Below are positions 24,130-36,060 of a stretch of DNA of 64,000 nucleotides, piece after piece (position 1 is the first letter of the stretch; the number at the start of each line of letters is the position of its first letter). The position numbers were made by a program, and so were the translations under genes. Source of the stretch: Panulirus ornatus (Eukaryota > Arthropoda > Malacostraca > Decapoda > Palinuridae); assembly GCF_036320965.1 (NCBI RefSeq), contig NC_092234.1:42101532-42165531 (forward strand). Reading direction: 5' to 3'. Below the pieces are notes generated by a model. It did not search any database. It was not told the DNA's origin and was given only the letters and a program-made list of their open reading frames with translations.

Positions 24130-24770
24130 AACTGATGGATGTGCCCCATGACTGGATGACTGTCAGTTGTGCTGCCTGATTGATAGATGTACTTCCCATT
24201 TGGATGATTGGTGGGTGTACCTACTGGCTAGGTGACTGGTGGATGTGCTTCCCTGTCTGGATGAATAGGTGTGATGCTTGGCTGGATGACTGGTGGATGT
24301 ACTCTATTTGGATTACTAGTATGTGTAGTCCCCGGTTGAATTATTATCGGGTGTGCTGGATGATTGGCGGGTGTAGTCCTTGCCCAAATGTTTGGCGGAT
24401 ACGTTTCATGGCTGGATGAATGGTGGGTATGTTTGGATGACAGTTACTGGGTGACTGGTACGTGTGCTTCCTGCGTAGATGTTTGGTAGGCGTGCTTTCT
24501 GGCTGGATGACTGGATGGCTGGATGACTGGATGGCTGATGGGTATGCTTCCTGGCTGGATGAATGGTGAATGTGCTCCCAAAATGGATGATTGGTGGTTG
24601 TGCTCCCTGACTGGTTGACTGGTGGGTGTACTTTCATACTGGATGACTGGTGGGTGTGCTCCGTGTGTGGGTGACCGTTGGATGTATTTCCGGACTGGAT
24701 GACTGGCGGGTGAGCACTCTCTCTGGATGACTGTTTTTTATGCTCCCTGATTAGCTGCCTTGTGGGTGTG
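24130..24770. repeat. Degenerate half of the 28-30-bp GGATGACTGGTGGGTG array
   Basis: The same motif as the following homogeneous array, but with about 20-30 percent differences and length changes between units. It is the older flank of that array. Confidence 0.8.
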
Positions 24771-25285
24771 CTCCCTGATTGGATGACAGGTGGGTGTGCT
24801 CCCTGATTGGATGACAGGTGGGTGTGCTCCCTGATTGGATGACAGGTGGGTGTGCTTCCTGATTGGATGACAGGTGGGTGTGCTTCCTGATTGGATGACA
24901 GGTGGGTGTGCTTCCCTGATTGGATGACAGGTGGGTGTGCTCCTGATTGGATGACAGGTGGGTGTGCTTCCTGATTGGATGACAGGTGGGTGTGCTTCCT
25001 GATTGGATGACAGGTGGGTGTGCTTCCTGATTGGATGACAGGTGGGTGTGCTCCCTGATTGGATGACAGGTGGGTGTGCTTCCTGATTGGATGACAGGTG
25101 GGTGTGCTCCCTGATTGGATGACAGGTGGGTGTGCTCCCTGATTGGATGACAGGTGGGTGTGCTTCCTGATTGGATGACAGGTGGGTGTGCTCCCTGATT
25201 GGATGACAGGTGGGTGTGCTCCCTGATTGGATGACAGGTGGGTGTGCTTCCTGATTGGATGACAGGTGGGTGTGCTGCCTGGCTG
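24771..25285. repeat. 28-bp minisatellite, homogeneous, about 18 units
   Basis: The unit is GGATGACAGGTGGGTGTGCT plus CCCTGATT, starting at 24781, 24809 and so on. C/T variation distinguishes CTCCCTG from CTTCCTG units. Three units make 84 bases, so the reverse frame stays open and yields a 317-codon frame of HTHLSSNQ-type repeats, which I reject as a gene. Confidence 0.96.
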
Positions 25286-25289
25286 GTGA

Positions 25290-27080
25290 GTGTGCAACGG
25301 ACCTGGATGTTGTGCTTCGCTCGCGGACAGTATATATTAAAGATAATCCCATTATGTACGTAAGTCGGGGTTGTATTATTTACTGCACTGAATCAGACAG
25401 ATGTTAAAGACGCTTGTACAATCCAAAAAGAATTAGATTGTTAATCCTATGTATGCATGAATGTATATAATTGAAATGAGGCTATACATTAAGACTATTG
25501 TATGTAATTACAATCATTTCTTGATACATGTTGTCATACATAACGCTTATTAACTGGTGACAACTTTTGACTGATGCAACGAATATTTGGGAATACTGAT
25601 ACGAGTAGCGTTTGTTGAATAGAGAATTAAAATCCAAGAAATATATGTCCGACGGTTTTATCATACTTCTTTACAATGAATCAATTATATCATTATCTTC
25701 TCTCACATGAGAGTATTACAAGACGTAAAATTTGGAATGTAAATAAAGCCATTGTTTTGAAAATAGCCTGCCATCTGGCGGCCAGGTAGAGAACCATAGA
25801 GTGAGGGCCGTTCCTGAAAATCTATCATATAATGTGATAAATGCAAAGAAAACCACATCAAATGGCCATGTCACTCTCTTCAACATCTTTCTAATGAAGA
25901 AAGTAAAAGTTATAGTAGAAATAAATGAGAAAAGATAAGGTTATTAGTGTATCTTTGGTATAGGTTTTCCGTGTAGGTCCTGAGATTGTTTCCTGTGTTG
26001 GTAAGTTTGGTCTCCTTGACCACGCCTGTGTCGCTACCTGTCACCTCTTCATAATACCATCTTCCCTTATCAGAAACGATAATTTATAAATATATTTTCC
26101 CCCCACATATTCTAAATCCTCAGGTAAGCATGGTAATATATATACTACTTGATTGTAACAAGAATTTTATATAAATTTACTACGGGTAAATTGGGTGTGA
26201 CGCATTCAAATCTCTACAAATGAACACTTCCTTAAAAACTTTAAATTTTACATACTCGTGTGTTTATCTCTGAAAGATAAGTGCACCTTACTTCCAATAG
26301 AGGCCAGAAGTAAAAGCCAAATAGTATAGTAATTTTTTGTAGGATATATTGTATATATGATTAAACATATTCCTGTTTCCCAAGACGTTACCAGAGGAAT
26401 AGTTTTGCTTCCTAAAGTAGTATATCCAGAGTTCTACTCCAGTGTTGAGACGATGAAGTATTTTGCAGTATTGTAAAAGTTAGAGACATTAGATTTATAG
26501 TCGGGCTACAGAACAAGAACTTTGAGGAAGGTTAAGCATTGCAGAAGAGAAAGACGAGAGGTGACAGCAGAGAGACACTATATTAACTACCTCATAGGTA
26601 ATTAAGAGGAAGTAACTTTAATTAGGTTATTTTAAAGAGAAAATTTAATGAAATTCACAGTGAGGTTCAGAGCGCTAATGAAATCAAAAGTTTTTCAGCC
26701 TGAAAATTGTCTCCCACAAGACATGATTATTGTAAAGTAAAAATGAATTTAAAGGTAGTTTAGTAAGGTCTCACTAGACATGGTTAGCGCCCACTAGACA
26801 TGGTTAGATAGTTAGGCATATACAAAACCATAAATTTGTAAGTGTAATTGTGAAGTTTTAATTAGGTAAAGATGACATTGAGTCTTCACTCACCTTAGAA
26901 CACCAATATTATACTACAACATTCCCCCAATAGAAACCAGTCCCTCAAGTGGTGCATCTGGTAAAACTTTACTTTACGGGCACCACAGATATAACTTTGG
27001 GGTATGGAAAAAAAGCTTATGGTGGTCATTATAGGTCTGTGTCTAAATTAGCTTTGGGAAAAATGCTATGTAGGATTTAG
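25290..27080. other. Unique AT-rich spacer
   Basis: No supported exon, RNA gene or mobile-element motif. Confidence 0.4.
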
Positions 27081-27084
27081 TGCC

Positions 27085-27474
27085 TTATAATTCTTCTGTA
27101 TTAAGCTAGTAACTATACTCAGCTCCTTAATGTTGGGTTTTTAGTTAATATGAAATCATTTTGGTTTATGTCTACTTCACTTGCTATTTGATAATCTCAT
27201 ATAGTTATTCTTTTTTACTCTGAATGGATTATGAAGACCACATTGAAAATAAATTTGTAAATAATTTATGTGCTGTTCCTTATAATTCTTCTGTATTAAG
27301 CTAGTAACTATACTCAGCTCCTTAATGTTGGGTTTTTAGTTAATATGAAATCATTTTGGTTTATGTCTACTTCACTTGCTATTTGATAATCTCATATAGT
27401 TATTCTTTTTTACTTTGAATGGATTATGAAGACGACATTGAAAATAAATTTGTAAATAATTTATGTGCTGTTCC
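27085..27474. repeat. Two-copy 195-bp tandem duplication
   Basis: TTATAATTCTTCTGTATTAA occurs at 27085 and 27280, and the following sequence matches to TTTATGTGCTGTTCC with only two or three differences (for example CTCTGAAT versus CTTTGAAT). A recent local duplication in non-coding DNA. Confidence 0.95.
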
Positions 27475-28640
27475 TGTTGAAATTAGAATTTTGTTTTGCT
27501 GAATAAATTCAATCAGTAGTTTGATGTGATTATTATAACATTTGCAAAGTGTGATAAGGGGAATTAGATCTTATTTTGAAGATGATATTTAAGGTAGTAA
27601 GGCTTATGTAAGTCAGAAAAAATATGAGTCTGATAAATGTAAAAGTTGGTATTATACTTTAGAATATAAACAGACCCCATAAAAACCTTACCTATGAGCT
27701 AAATGATAACATAGAGACTGTATACAAACATCATATAACATTTGTGTCCTATTATGGATTGTATGGGCACCTTTCGTGTGTCAGTTTATTATCTGGCTGT
27801 GTGGTTGCAGTACTTTTGTATGAGTGTCTCATATATTTTGACTTGATTGAACATTAGAATAAACCTGACAACTTGGGTGGTCAGGTGAGGTTTACATATG
27901 TTCTTTTGATTTTTCACAAGTGTATTACCTACTTGTACATCTACGTACCCCACTGTTTTCCTGATATATGATTATTGCTTTATTTGATACCGATTAATTT
28001 GAAAATTGAGATTGAGTAGTTTTCTGCTATTTTTTTTTTTAATCAGCTGAATATTTAAAGCACTTAAACCATAAGTAGCTATTTCACAGAGCTAGATTCA
28101 ATGCAGCTTAAGGATAAACTTAACCATAGAAATTATTTGGACTGATGCGACATGATTTGGACATGTATTTTATCCCATGGTTATGAATATGTGATATTAG
28201 GGAGGGATATGAAAATCAAAGGTTATCATAACAGCAGGTTGATACTTATGTAAATTAACAGAACCATTGAATGCCTCACCTGATATCCTTAAGCAGTCTA
28301 GATTTGTTTAATTCTCTCCATTAGTCAAAATACACTAGTCACATTATGTATTACGGTACCTATTGCAAAAAATAAGCATCCGGCTTCCTGGCCAATAATC
28401 AGTTTAGAAAATCCTTAGCAACATTACATATTGAGGTTAATATATGTTTCTCATAAATCTTGATTATTAGTGGAAGGTAGATGGGGTTGAACAGCTTCTG
28501 TTGATTTGTACAAGTATTTCACTTTCTTCTTTGTTGATTAATCCCACATTTTCCCTGATTTCATAGGCTTCCTAAGAGTCACTGACCAACATAGAAAGGG
28601 CAAAACATTCCTTAATCATGGCCATTGTAGTTTAAAAAAA
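27475..28640. other. Unique AT-rich spacer
   Basis: Nothing recognised. Confidence 0.4.
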
Positions 28641-29260
28641 GATAGTTTGAGAACAAGGAAGAAATAAACTACAGCTCTTTAGGTGTTTGTAGACTGACTC
28701 ATAAAGGTAGAAAGTTGCAGGAAAAGGGAAAGATCAGAGAAGGAAGAGAATTCCATAGCTTTGTAGCTTAAGGAAGGAAGACGCATCATGACATCTTGTT
28801 TGATGGATGCATGTGAAGTAGAGTATTGAGTATTAAGGCATATGCAGTCTGTATGATTAGAAGTTTTTATTTCTAGCTCAACTCATTATTGAATTTAGAA
28901 ACCTAACAAACATTTTTTGTACCAATAAAAGCTTCTTGATGTGAAGAATGGTAAGATCTGTGAAGAAGTCCTTTCATTGTGATAGAATTGTAGATCCTAT
29001 CAGGTGTCAGCTGTTGCCTCCAAAATTGAACCCCTTTCACTTATGGTGAATTTTACTTGACCGGAACATTGAGATAAGGTAGTAATCATCTGCATAGAAT
29101 TTTATTCCTACATAGGAATGAGGACTGTGCAAGAAACTATTATCTTGAAAATTAATCACATGAATGACATCATTTCTTTTTCTTTGTAGTTGGTTTTTAT
29201 TTTTTGTACTCTTATCATTCAGTCCTTTTTCAAAGATGAAGTTAGAGATACTGTTCAAAG
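28640..29260 (-). pseudogene. Decayed non-LTR reverse transcriptase, C-terminal part
   Basis: Minus-strand frames contain GIKFYADDYYLIS (a YADD catalytic-box match, around 29090-29060). Near the left end, about 28760-28680, they contain ATKLWNSLPSL followed by a Phe/Ser-rich end. A W-N-S-L-P block close to the C-terminus is a hallmark of jockey/CR1-type ORF2 proteins. Several stops and frameshifts lie between, and the YADD-to-WNSLP distance is far shorter than in an intact element. It appears unrelated in sequence to the abundant LINE family elsewhere in the window. Confidence 0.45.
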
Positions 29261-31760
29261 ATCCCCTAGCTTAGAGAATGGATTCTAAGGTTATTGAAAA
29301 CCAAGGTCACTGAGTTCTACAGCAGAAGTTCAAGGATGAATTAAAATTTATGAGCTTATGGGTCATGACAAGTGTGTGGTTGTGTATGCTTCATGCTCAT
29401 AGTAATTCAGCTCTGTCGTGGTATCACATACCTTACCTGGACTCCATGAATGGACTCTGGACGGTGGAAAGTGCTTTCCACTGTGGATTGAAGTCACCTC
29501 CTTGATGGCAGCCTATAGAGCTACCCAGGTTTAGGAATTCAACCTTTTATACTACTTAATGACAAGCTGTGGATCTCTGGTTGAGCTCAGATATTGATAA
29601 AGTAGAAGCAGAGACACTACAACAGGGAAAGATGAAAGTCTTCCTTACAGATATTGAAAAACACATTAAAAAGTTTCCCAGAGGAAATGAGATTCTAGAT
29701 TTGCAAATTCATAACTTTATACTCGGTCAAGTACTTATTCAGTAAAAGAAAATATGCATTGAAACTGTCATTCTCAATTATCAGTGGTGAATTTGAAAAT
29801 AGTAATAGGGAATTGGTCAATTTCATGAAAGAGCTGTATGTGCATTATATTTGCAACCCACTTCAGCTAATGGTAACTGTTATGTTTTTGCCATTTATTC
29901 ATGTGATATGACTATATCACCTTAATTTTTTACATTAACCACTTTTTCTTGGATGTATGTAGTTGTTTGCATTTGAATCTGAAGTCAAGGAGACAGTTTC
30001 AGAGAAAATTTTCAGTTTAGAGCTAAAGTAATAGAACAAGATTGATGTATCTTTTTTTTTCATCCAAATTAATTACCAGTAAATTTTTATTCAGAGCCAA
30101 GTGTTTTTGATTTGCACATTACAATCGTTTTGCTATGCTTTCACACAGTGTAGACAATTTTCATCAAGTTATAGCAGTTTTTACTTTTCTGTTTAGGGAA
30201 ACTCATCAGTCAAGGGATTAGTTTAGGGAAACTCATCAGTCAAGGGATTAATGCTTTTTACATGAAATCAGGTATGCTACACACCAATTTTGAGTAAGGA
30301 AAATTATGTAAATTGTTATGATTATCATGTTAAGGAAAAACCTGGTGAAAATGTAAATGAAATCTATGAAATGCTTTCAGAGTCATCAGGGTAAGCAAAA
30401 ATAGATACTTTTGCATTACCTATTTTCCACCATTTTGTTAGGAAATGCAAAACCAACTATAAATGTTCTTATTTGTCTGTTGATTTATTAAACCTACATA
30501 TTTAGGAACTTAAAAAGTATTCTTTTGTATAGGAAAGCATGTTTTGTTGGCTGGTTATTTATCAGGGAAGCAGCTTTTTATGATCCTGATACACATACAT
30601 TAGGTAGATAGAAGTAGAATTTGCTGAACATACTTGTAGAAGGAGTGTACAGTATTATTATTTCCAGATTCTGTTGTCCGTAGTGAGTGTGATCCTAGGG
30701 TGTTCAGATAGATGAGCTTTTGGTAGTTTGTCAATATTATAATGGGCATACCCAAAAATTTTCAAGTGCAGTTGTACATTGATCAATCAGGCATACAGTA
30801 TGTACATTTTTCCTTGCAATAAGTTATATGCATGCACGTTTTGACTTGCAATCATTTATTTTGTAGTTGATGATTTGTAGTATCAATATATTGTATTCTT
30901 TCTGAGTGTTATAATTCCTGCTTTGTCTTTATCATTGGCATGTTATTTTATTTAGTTGTATTTTGAATGAAATGTTCTTGTAGAAGTTTTCAATGGGTTT
31001 TCATTTATTTTTTATCCTAATACCTTGATGATTACTGCTTGTGTGCAGACAGCTGTGAGTGGCTCTCCAGGCACTTGGACCAACATCCTCTGCACTGGTT
31101 GCATGTTCCAAGCAACATTTGAAGATGAACTACATGGGCGAACCTGCTACTCAGAGCAGATTGTAATTAGACTCTCATTTACTGTCATGGCTTCTGCTTT
31201 ACTTGGGAGATTTTTGCTTTTCATGGTGGTCTACAGCTTTGCATGCTTCATTCATTTTTTATTGTTGCCATTCAAAATTGCAAGTTTACAAAGCTTTTTC
31301 TTTATTGCCATCAAATTATTATCATTGTGTTAAAAGCCATTGAAATATGTGGAAAGAAAGAAAATATAAAGTTGTTGAAGGAACAGTGTATGGTAGCCAT
31401 CGAGATATTGTTACTGTGTATGTGTGTATATTTATATATTTCTATTTAGCTATCTCTCCATCTGTCTATATACTTACATAGGTACCTCCTGCCCCAGGAG
31501 TTTCTTCAATTCTTATGATGCTTCTGCAGTGCTTAGGAAGCTGGGCACATGTATTGGTCAGAGCCATAGGTCATAAAGTGAACTGATGTTAAGTGTGTGT
31601 TTATGTGCAGAGAGTGCATTTGAGTACTAAGTGCTGTTTGTCTTCTTTGTGATAGTTGCGTTGTGGGCATGAAGGGTCTAGGTATATGTTGAAGCAGCTT
31701 TTTTCATATTGTACGGGTGGATGATATCCAGAGTGTAGACAGGAAAGTGTGACTTCTGTT
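29261..31760. other. Unique AT-rich sequence with a 30-bp duplication
   Basis: AGTTTAGGGAAACTCATCAG is repeated in tandem at about 30194-30253 (30-base period). A 102-codon frame at 31025-31333 begins near a possible acceptor but has no convincing donor. An upstream untranslated exon of the gene to the right could lie in this interval, but I cannot identify it. Confidence 0.35.
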
Positions 31761-31769
31761 TGTCTAGGA

Positions 31770-32367
31770 AGTATGGCTTTTGATGAGTGTATATCTAGTG
31801 GGTTGGTGTGTAAGACTGTTGGGGATGAGAGGGCCTGGGAAGTGAGTCAGTTGTTGTTCACCGATGATACAGCTCTGGTGGCTGATTCGAGTGAGAAACT
31901 GCAGAAGTTGGTGACTGAATTTGGAAAAGTGTGTGAAAGGAGAAAGTTGAGAGTAATGTGAATAAAAGCAAGGTTATAATGTTCAGCAGGGTTGAGGGAC
32001 AGGTTAGTTAGGATGAGTCTGAATGGAGTAAAATTGGAGGAAGTGAAGTGTTTTAGATATCTGGGAGTGGACTTGGCTGTGAATGGAACCATGGAAGCAG
32101 AAGTGAGTCATAGGGTGGGGGAGAAGACGAAGGTTACAGGAGCAATGAAGAATGTGTGGAAAGAGAGAACGTTATCTCGTAGAGCAATAAGAGGTATATT
32201 TGAAAGTATAGTAGTTCCAACAATATTTTATGGTTGCGAGGAATGGGCTACAGGTAAGGTTATATGGAGGAGGGTGGATCTGCTGGAAATGAAATGTTTG
32301 AGGGCAATATGTGGTGTGAGGTGGTTTGATTAGTAATGAAAAGGTAAGAGAGATGTATGGTAATAAA
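31770..32367 (+). mobile_element. LINE fragment: RT catalytic core to YGCEEWA block
   Basis: The frame shows GDERAWEVSQLLFTDDTALV (the FTDD box is the reverse-transcriptase catalytic motif), then EKLQKLVTEFGKVCERRKL. After a frameshift near 31960 come GVKLEEVKCFRYLGVDLA, GAMKNVWKERTLSRRA and VVPTIFYGCEEWA. It stops abruptly at ATGTATGGTAATAAA, where an oppositely oriented LINE piece begins. Confidence 0.9.
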
Positions 32368-33990
32368 ATGCTCAGACACCAGCTTCTGTAGTTTCTCACT
32401 CAAATCAGCCACCAGTGCTGTATCATCATTGAACAATAGCTAACTTCTCAGGCCCTTTCATCCCCAACAGCCTGCATACTTGCCCCCCTCTCCAAAACTC
32501 TTGTGTTTACTTCCCTAACCACCTCATCCAAAAATGAAATTAAACAACCAAGGGGACATCACACACCCCTGCCGCAGACCAGTCTTCACCAGGAACTAAT
32601 CACACTCATCTCTTCCTACTTGTACACATGACTTACACCACTGATATAAACCTCTCACTGTTTCTAGCAGCTTACCTCCCACACCATACATTCCTAATTC
32701 CCTCCACAAAACATCTCTATCAATCCAACCATATGCCTTCTCCAGATCCATAAATGCCACATACAAATCCATCTGTTTTAAGTATTTCTCTCACATTCTT
32801 CAAAGCAAACACCAGATCCACACATACTCTACCACTTTTGAAACCACATTGCTCCTTTCTAATCTGATGCTTTGTACATGCCTTCACCCTCTCAATCAAT
32901 ATCTTCCCATACATTTTTCTAGGTATACTTAACAAACTTATGCCTCTGTAGTTTGAACACTCATCTTTATCCCCTTTGCCTTTGTACATGCATTACCAAC
33001 CAGTTAACAACACATTCACCCCTTTCTTAATAAATAAAGTTGCTATACCATCCACTCGTGCTGCCTTGCCAGATTTTCTCTTTTCACCAAACCACCCTCC
33101 CTGACATTTACTTTGCATACCACCCTGACCCAAAACACCCTACATCTGCCACTCTATCATCAAATGCATTCAGCAATCCTTCAAAATACTCGATCCATCT
33201 CCTTACGCTATCACCACATGTCATCACTTCCCATCTTGCCCTCTTCACCAATGTTCCCATTAGTTATCTTGTCTTTCATACATTATTTATCTCCTTCCAA
33301 AACACCTTTTTATTTTCCCAAAGTTTAATGATACTCTCCCCAATTCTCATTTGCCCTATTTTTCAACCCTTGCACCTTCCTCTTGACCTCCTGTCACTTT
33401 CTCTTATACATCTCCCAGTCATTTGCACTCCTTCCATGTAAGTACTGTCCAAACACCTGTCTTTTCTCTCTCACTAACAACTTTACTTCTTCATCCCACC
33501 ACTCGCTACCCTTTCTAATCTGCCCAACTCCAAGTTTCTCATGCCACATTACCCATTCCTGTGTTCATATTACCCATCAATATTACCCAATCCCTTGCAT
33601 CAAAATTGCAGGCACACATGCTTAGTTCCCCTGAAAACACTCCTCTCTCTTCCTCACTTCTCTTGCTTTAAGGTGCATAAGCACTAATAATCACCCACTT
33701 CTCATAATCCAATTTAGATTTCACCCACATCAGTCTGGGGCTCACTTCCTTATGCATACCTATGACTCCTACCTCAGCAAAAGTGCTACCCCATATTTAG
33801 CTCTTGCTGTCACCCTCACACTAACCTCCAACTTTACATCTGACATTTACAAACATTTCTTCTACCTTTCCCTTGAGCCTGAACATCCAGGTTTTTCTCA
33901 AACATGGTACATATTTCTCCATTCTTCTTATCTTGGTTACATCCACACACATTCAGACTCCTTCAGTCTGAGCCTTCAAGGAGGATGAGT
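32368..33990 (-). mobile_element. LINE copy with endonuclease and RT 5' parts, decayed
   Basis: On the minus strand, reading leftward from 33990, the frames show KYGVALLL, then SPRLMWVKSKLDYEKWVIIS followed by AYAP. This is the pattern of an apurinic-like (EEP) endonuclease domain of a non-LTR element. The interval 32989-32720 keeps one open frame with YKGKGDKDECSNYRGISLLS and EQCGFKSGRVCVD (RT blocks), then GLRQGCVMSPWLFN near 32560 and FNDDTALVADLSEKLQK near 32430-32390. Stops and frameshifts are scattered throughout. It is the longest 5' part of the LINE in this window and lacks the RT tail and 3' UTR. Confidence 0.85.
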
Positions 33991-34017
33991 ACTCCTCAAT
34001 TGGCTCTTTCTTATCTT

Positions 34018-34180
34018 CCAACATATAGAAATTGAAATGCAAGAAGAGAAGGGTTTCCAGCCTTTTCTCCCTCCCCTTCTAATTGCCTTCTACAACACAT
34101 GGGGAATACTTGGAAAGTAAACAACACACAGGGATACTTGGGAACTATTTTTTCTCCTTTATCCCCATTTGATGTGTTAG
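34018..34180 (-). mobile_element. SINE-like retroposon, copy S4, diverged 5' half
   Basis: On the minus strand it has the AATACTT-CCCATGT block, the TAGAAGGCAATTAGAAGGGG block and a GGGAGAAAAGGCTGGAAACC block, as in copies S1 and S2, with many substitutions and a 30-base internal repeat. The tail box is absent. Confidence 0.6.
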
Positions 34181-34454
34181 TCCTATAGAAAATGGAGTAA
34201 TATAGTTCATAGAATGAATTTGTAGCTCTTTCAGTCATTTCATTGCAATGATATTTTAGTTGCCTTTTTTGTTTACTTTTGTAGGTATTCAGAATCCCAG
34301 TGAAGAATTGTTGCTCAGTAACTAGGATGTATTTCATAATAGCATGTCATAATAGTTATCGTGCAAAACTTAATGTTATCAGTTCTCTTCAAAACTGTAG
34401 CATAGCCCTTTACATTTTTTCATGTCTGATTATGAAATTTAAATGTTTTCCAGG

Positions 34455-34661
34455 ATGCCACGCTCCTCAATAGCTGGCAGTATATCTGGACTATCAACAA
34501 CTTCAAGGTTATCAAGAGTTTCTCATGCAACAACCGTCCGATCTGTGGCTACCCTCACTGAAACTCTTCATACCAAAACTGGTTTGTCAATTCCCATTCT
34601 CCCTGATGCCCTCATCACCAATGTTCAGAGAGGTTCTGTCATTGCTGCTACCTATTCAATT
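34455..34661 (+). CDS. Coding exon 1, pasiflora-like four-TM protein (residues 1-69)
   Basis: The exon follows TTTTCCAG (34446-34453). Its first ATG begins one base into the exon and gives MPRSSIAGSISGLSTTSRLS; an upstream in-frame ATG at 34443 lies in the intron side. Residues 1-60 form a Ser/Thr-rich, probably cytoplasmic tail with a GLSIPILPD segment. Hydrophobic segment 1 begins at residue 61 and continues in exon 2. The donor GTAAGT at 34662 leaves phase 0. Overall the protein resembles the arthropod pasiflora/Fire-exit tetraspan family, whose fly members are needed for septate junctions of epithelia and glia. This is my recognition from the GLSIP, FDIYTL, APGSSHYG and LEDVAR pattern and was not confirmed by search. 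A generic four-TM protein of another arthropod family is the alternative. Confidence 0.75.
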
Positions 34662-36060
34662 GTAAGTTTTAATGCAAATAATTGAAACAGATTAGGATAT
34701 TCTTTTGCAGAAATTGGAAGGCTTAGATTTGTTTTGTCTTGGGTATTAATTTCTTTATATCATTGTCATGAATTTTTAATTTGCTCTCGTAGAGGACTGT
34801 TGCATTCCAACGTATTTTCCAGATATTTTTAGTTACTTGATTAAAGATTATTATTTTGTCTCTAAGAACAAACTAAAGAGGAATATTCCTAAGACTCAAC
34901 CAAGAATTGGTTAACATAGACCCTTTTGTTCCTATAGTATCAGTTGATACAAACATAAAAGGGTGCTATTGTCCTCAGTATAGCCACTTACTAACATAGA
35001 TTTTACATGCATTGTGCAATCTAGTAAATGACCTTAGATGGCAAATCAAACAAAGGGTAAGTAATTTAAACAGCATGGAGACCTCAAAAACCATAAAGGA
35101 AATGTAGAGGATAGTCATATTGATGCATGTCTGTGGCATATAGTGCTGCCTACTTCATGGGGTGTGCTTTTTCCCCATCTCCCATATTAGCTCTTCTATG
35201 CCCTCAAGAATAAAGATAGTGCTGGATGAAAGTGAAATGGAAATGTAAAGTGATGGCGAGCATGAAGTGGTCAGACTTGCAAGAAAGGGAGACATTCCCT
35301 GTAGATGGCCAGCAGTGTGTTCTGATAAACTTTGTGGTTAGAAACAGTGATTTTAGCTTCAGTGTCTATCCCTCTGATAACTATGATTTAGGGATCTAAT
35401 TCTTATAAGAATGATTAATGGCTTTGATATTTTTTTATGGACATTTTCAGCTTTTTTTTTTTCTTTACTGGAGGGTAGGCCAAAAAACAAATGTGTCCTG
35501 AAAGGTTAGGAAAGTACAGTACTTATAAGTCGACTAAATCACTTGATTTAATCACATGTGATATCACTTGTTCCGTACCTAATTAAAGGATATGAAAAAG
35601 TGAAACTTTAAGCTGAATAAGTCACACCATGGAAAACTGAAATAGAGTACAGTTAAGCATTGCTCAGAGTTTTCATCACTTTTGTTAAACTTTTCAGGAA
35701 AAACCCACCTCATCTTTGTGATAATTTCTTTACTAGCAGCAGAACAGGAAATGAGTATAGGGACTATTTTGAAAAAGACCAAATTCTGTATATGAAATAA
35801 GCATTATCTTTGAGAAAGAGAAGAAATAACAGTGAATTGGATTTTCAGTATACAGGAGGATACTAGGTAAAAGCAAGATCACTCTGAGTATGAGAATCCA
35901 CCTTTAGAAAAATTTCTCAAATCTATGGTGTTGAATCCATCTTCTTTGCTGCTGACTAGTGATGAACTTTTTTATGGCCTTATTATTCCTGATTCGGAGA
36001 CTTAAAAAGTATCTGAAGAATTTATAGAAAAGCAAACTGGAAATTCCATAACCCGTATAC
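34662..36060. other. Intron 1, proximal part, unique
   Basis: AT-rich intronic sequence with no recognisable repeat or exon. Confidence 0.5.

Noticed and set aside
23609..24149. 115- and 174-codon minus-strand frames with leucine-rich hydrophobic repeats
   Set aside because: Product of the 21-bp repeat. The apparent membrane segments are the reverse strand of KVTKNSD repeats.
24344..25352. 317- and 204-codon minus-strand frames of HTHLSSNQ-type repeats
   Set aside because: They exist only because three 28-bp units make 84 bases. There is no start context, splice site or non-repeat coding flank.
31025..31333. 102-codon frame after TGTGTGCAG as an upstream exon of the gene
   Set aside because: The acceptor is plausible, but no good donor follows before the sequence becomes AT-rich, and no recognised motif is encoded. 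An untranslated first exon nearby is still possible.
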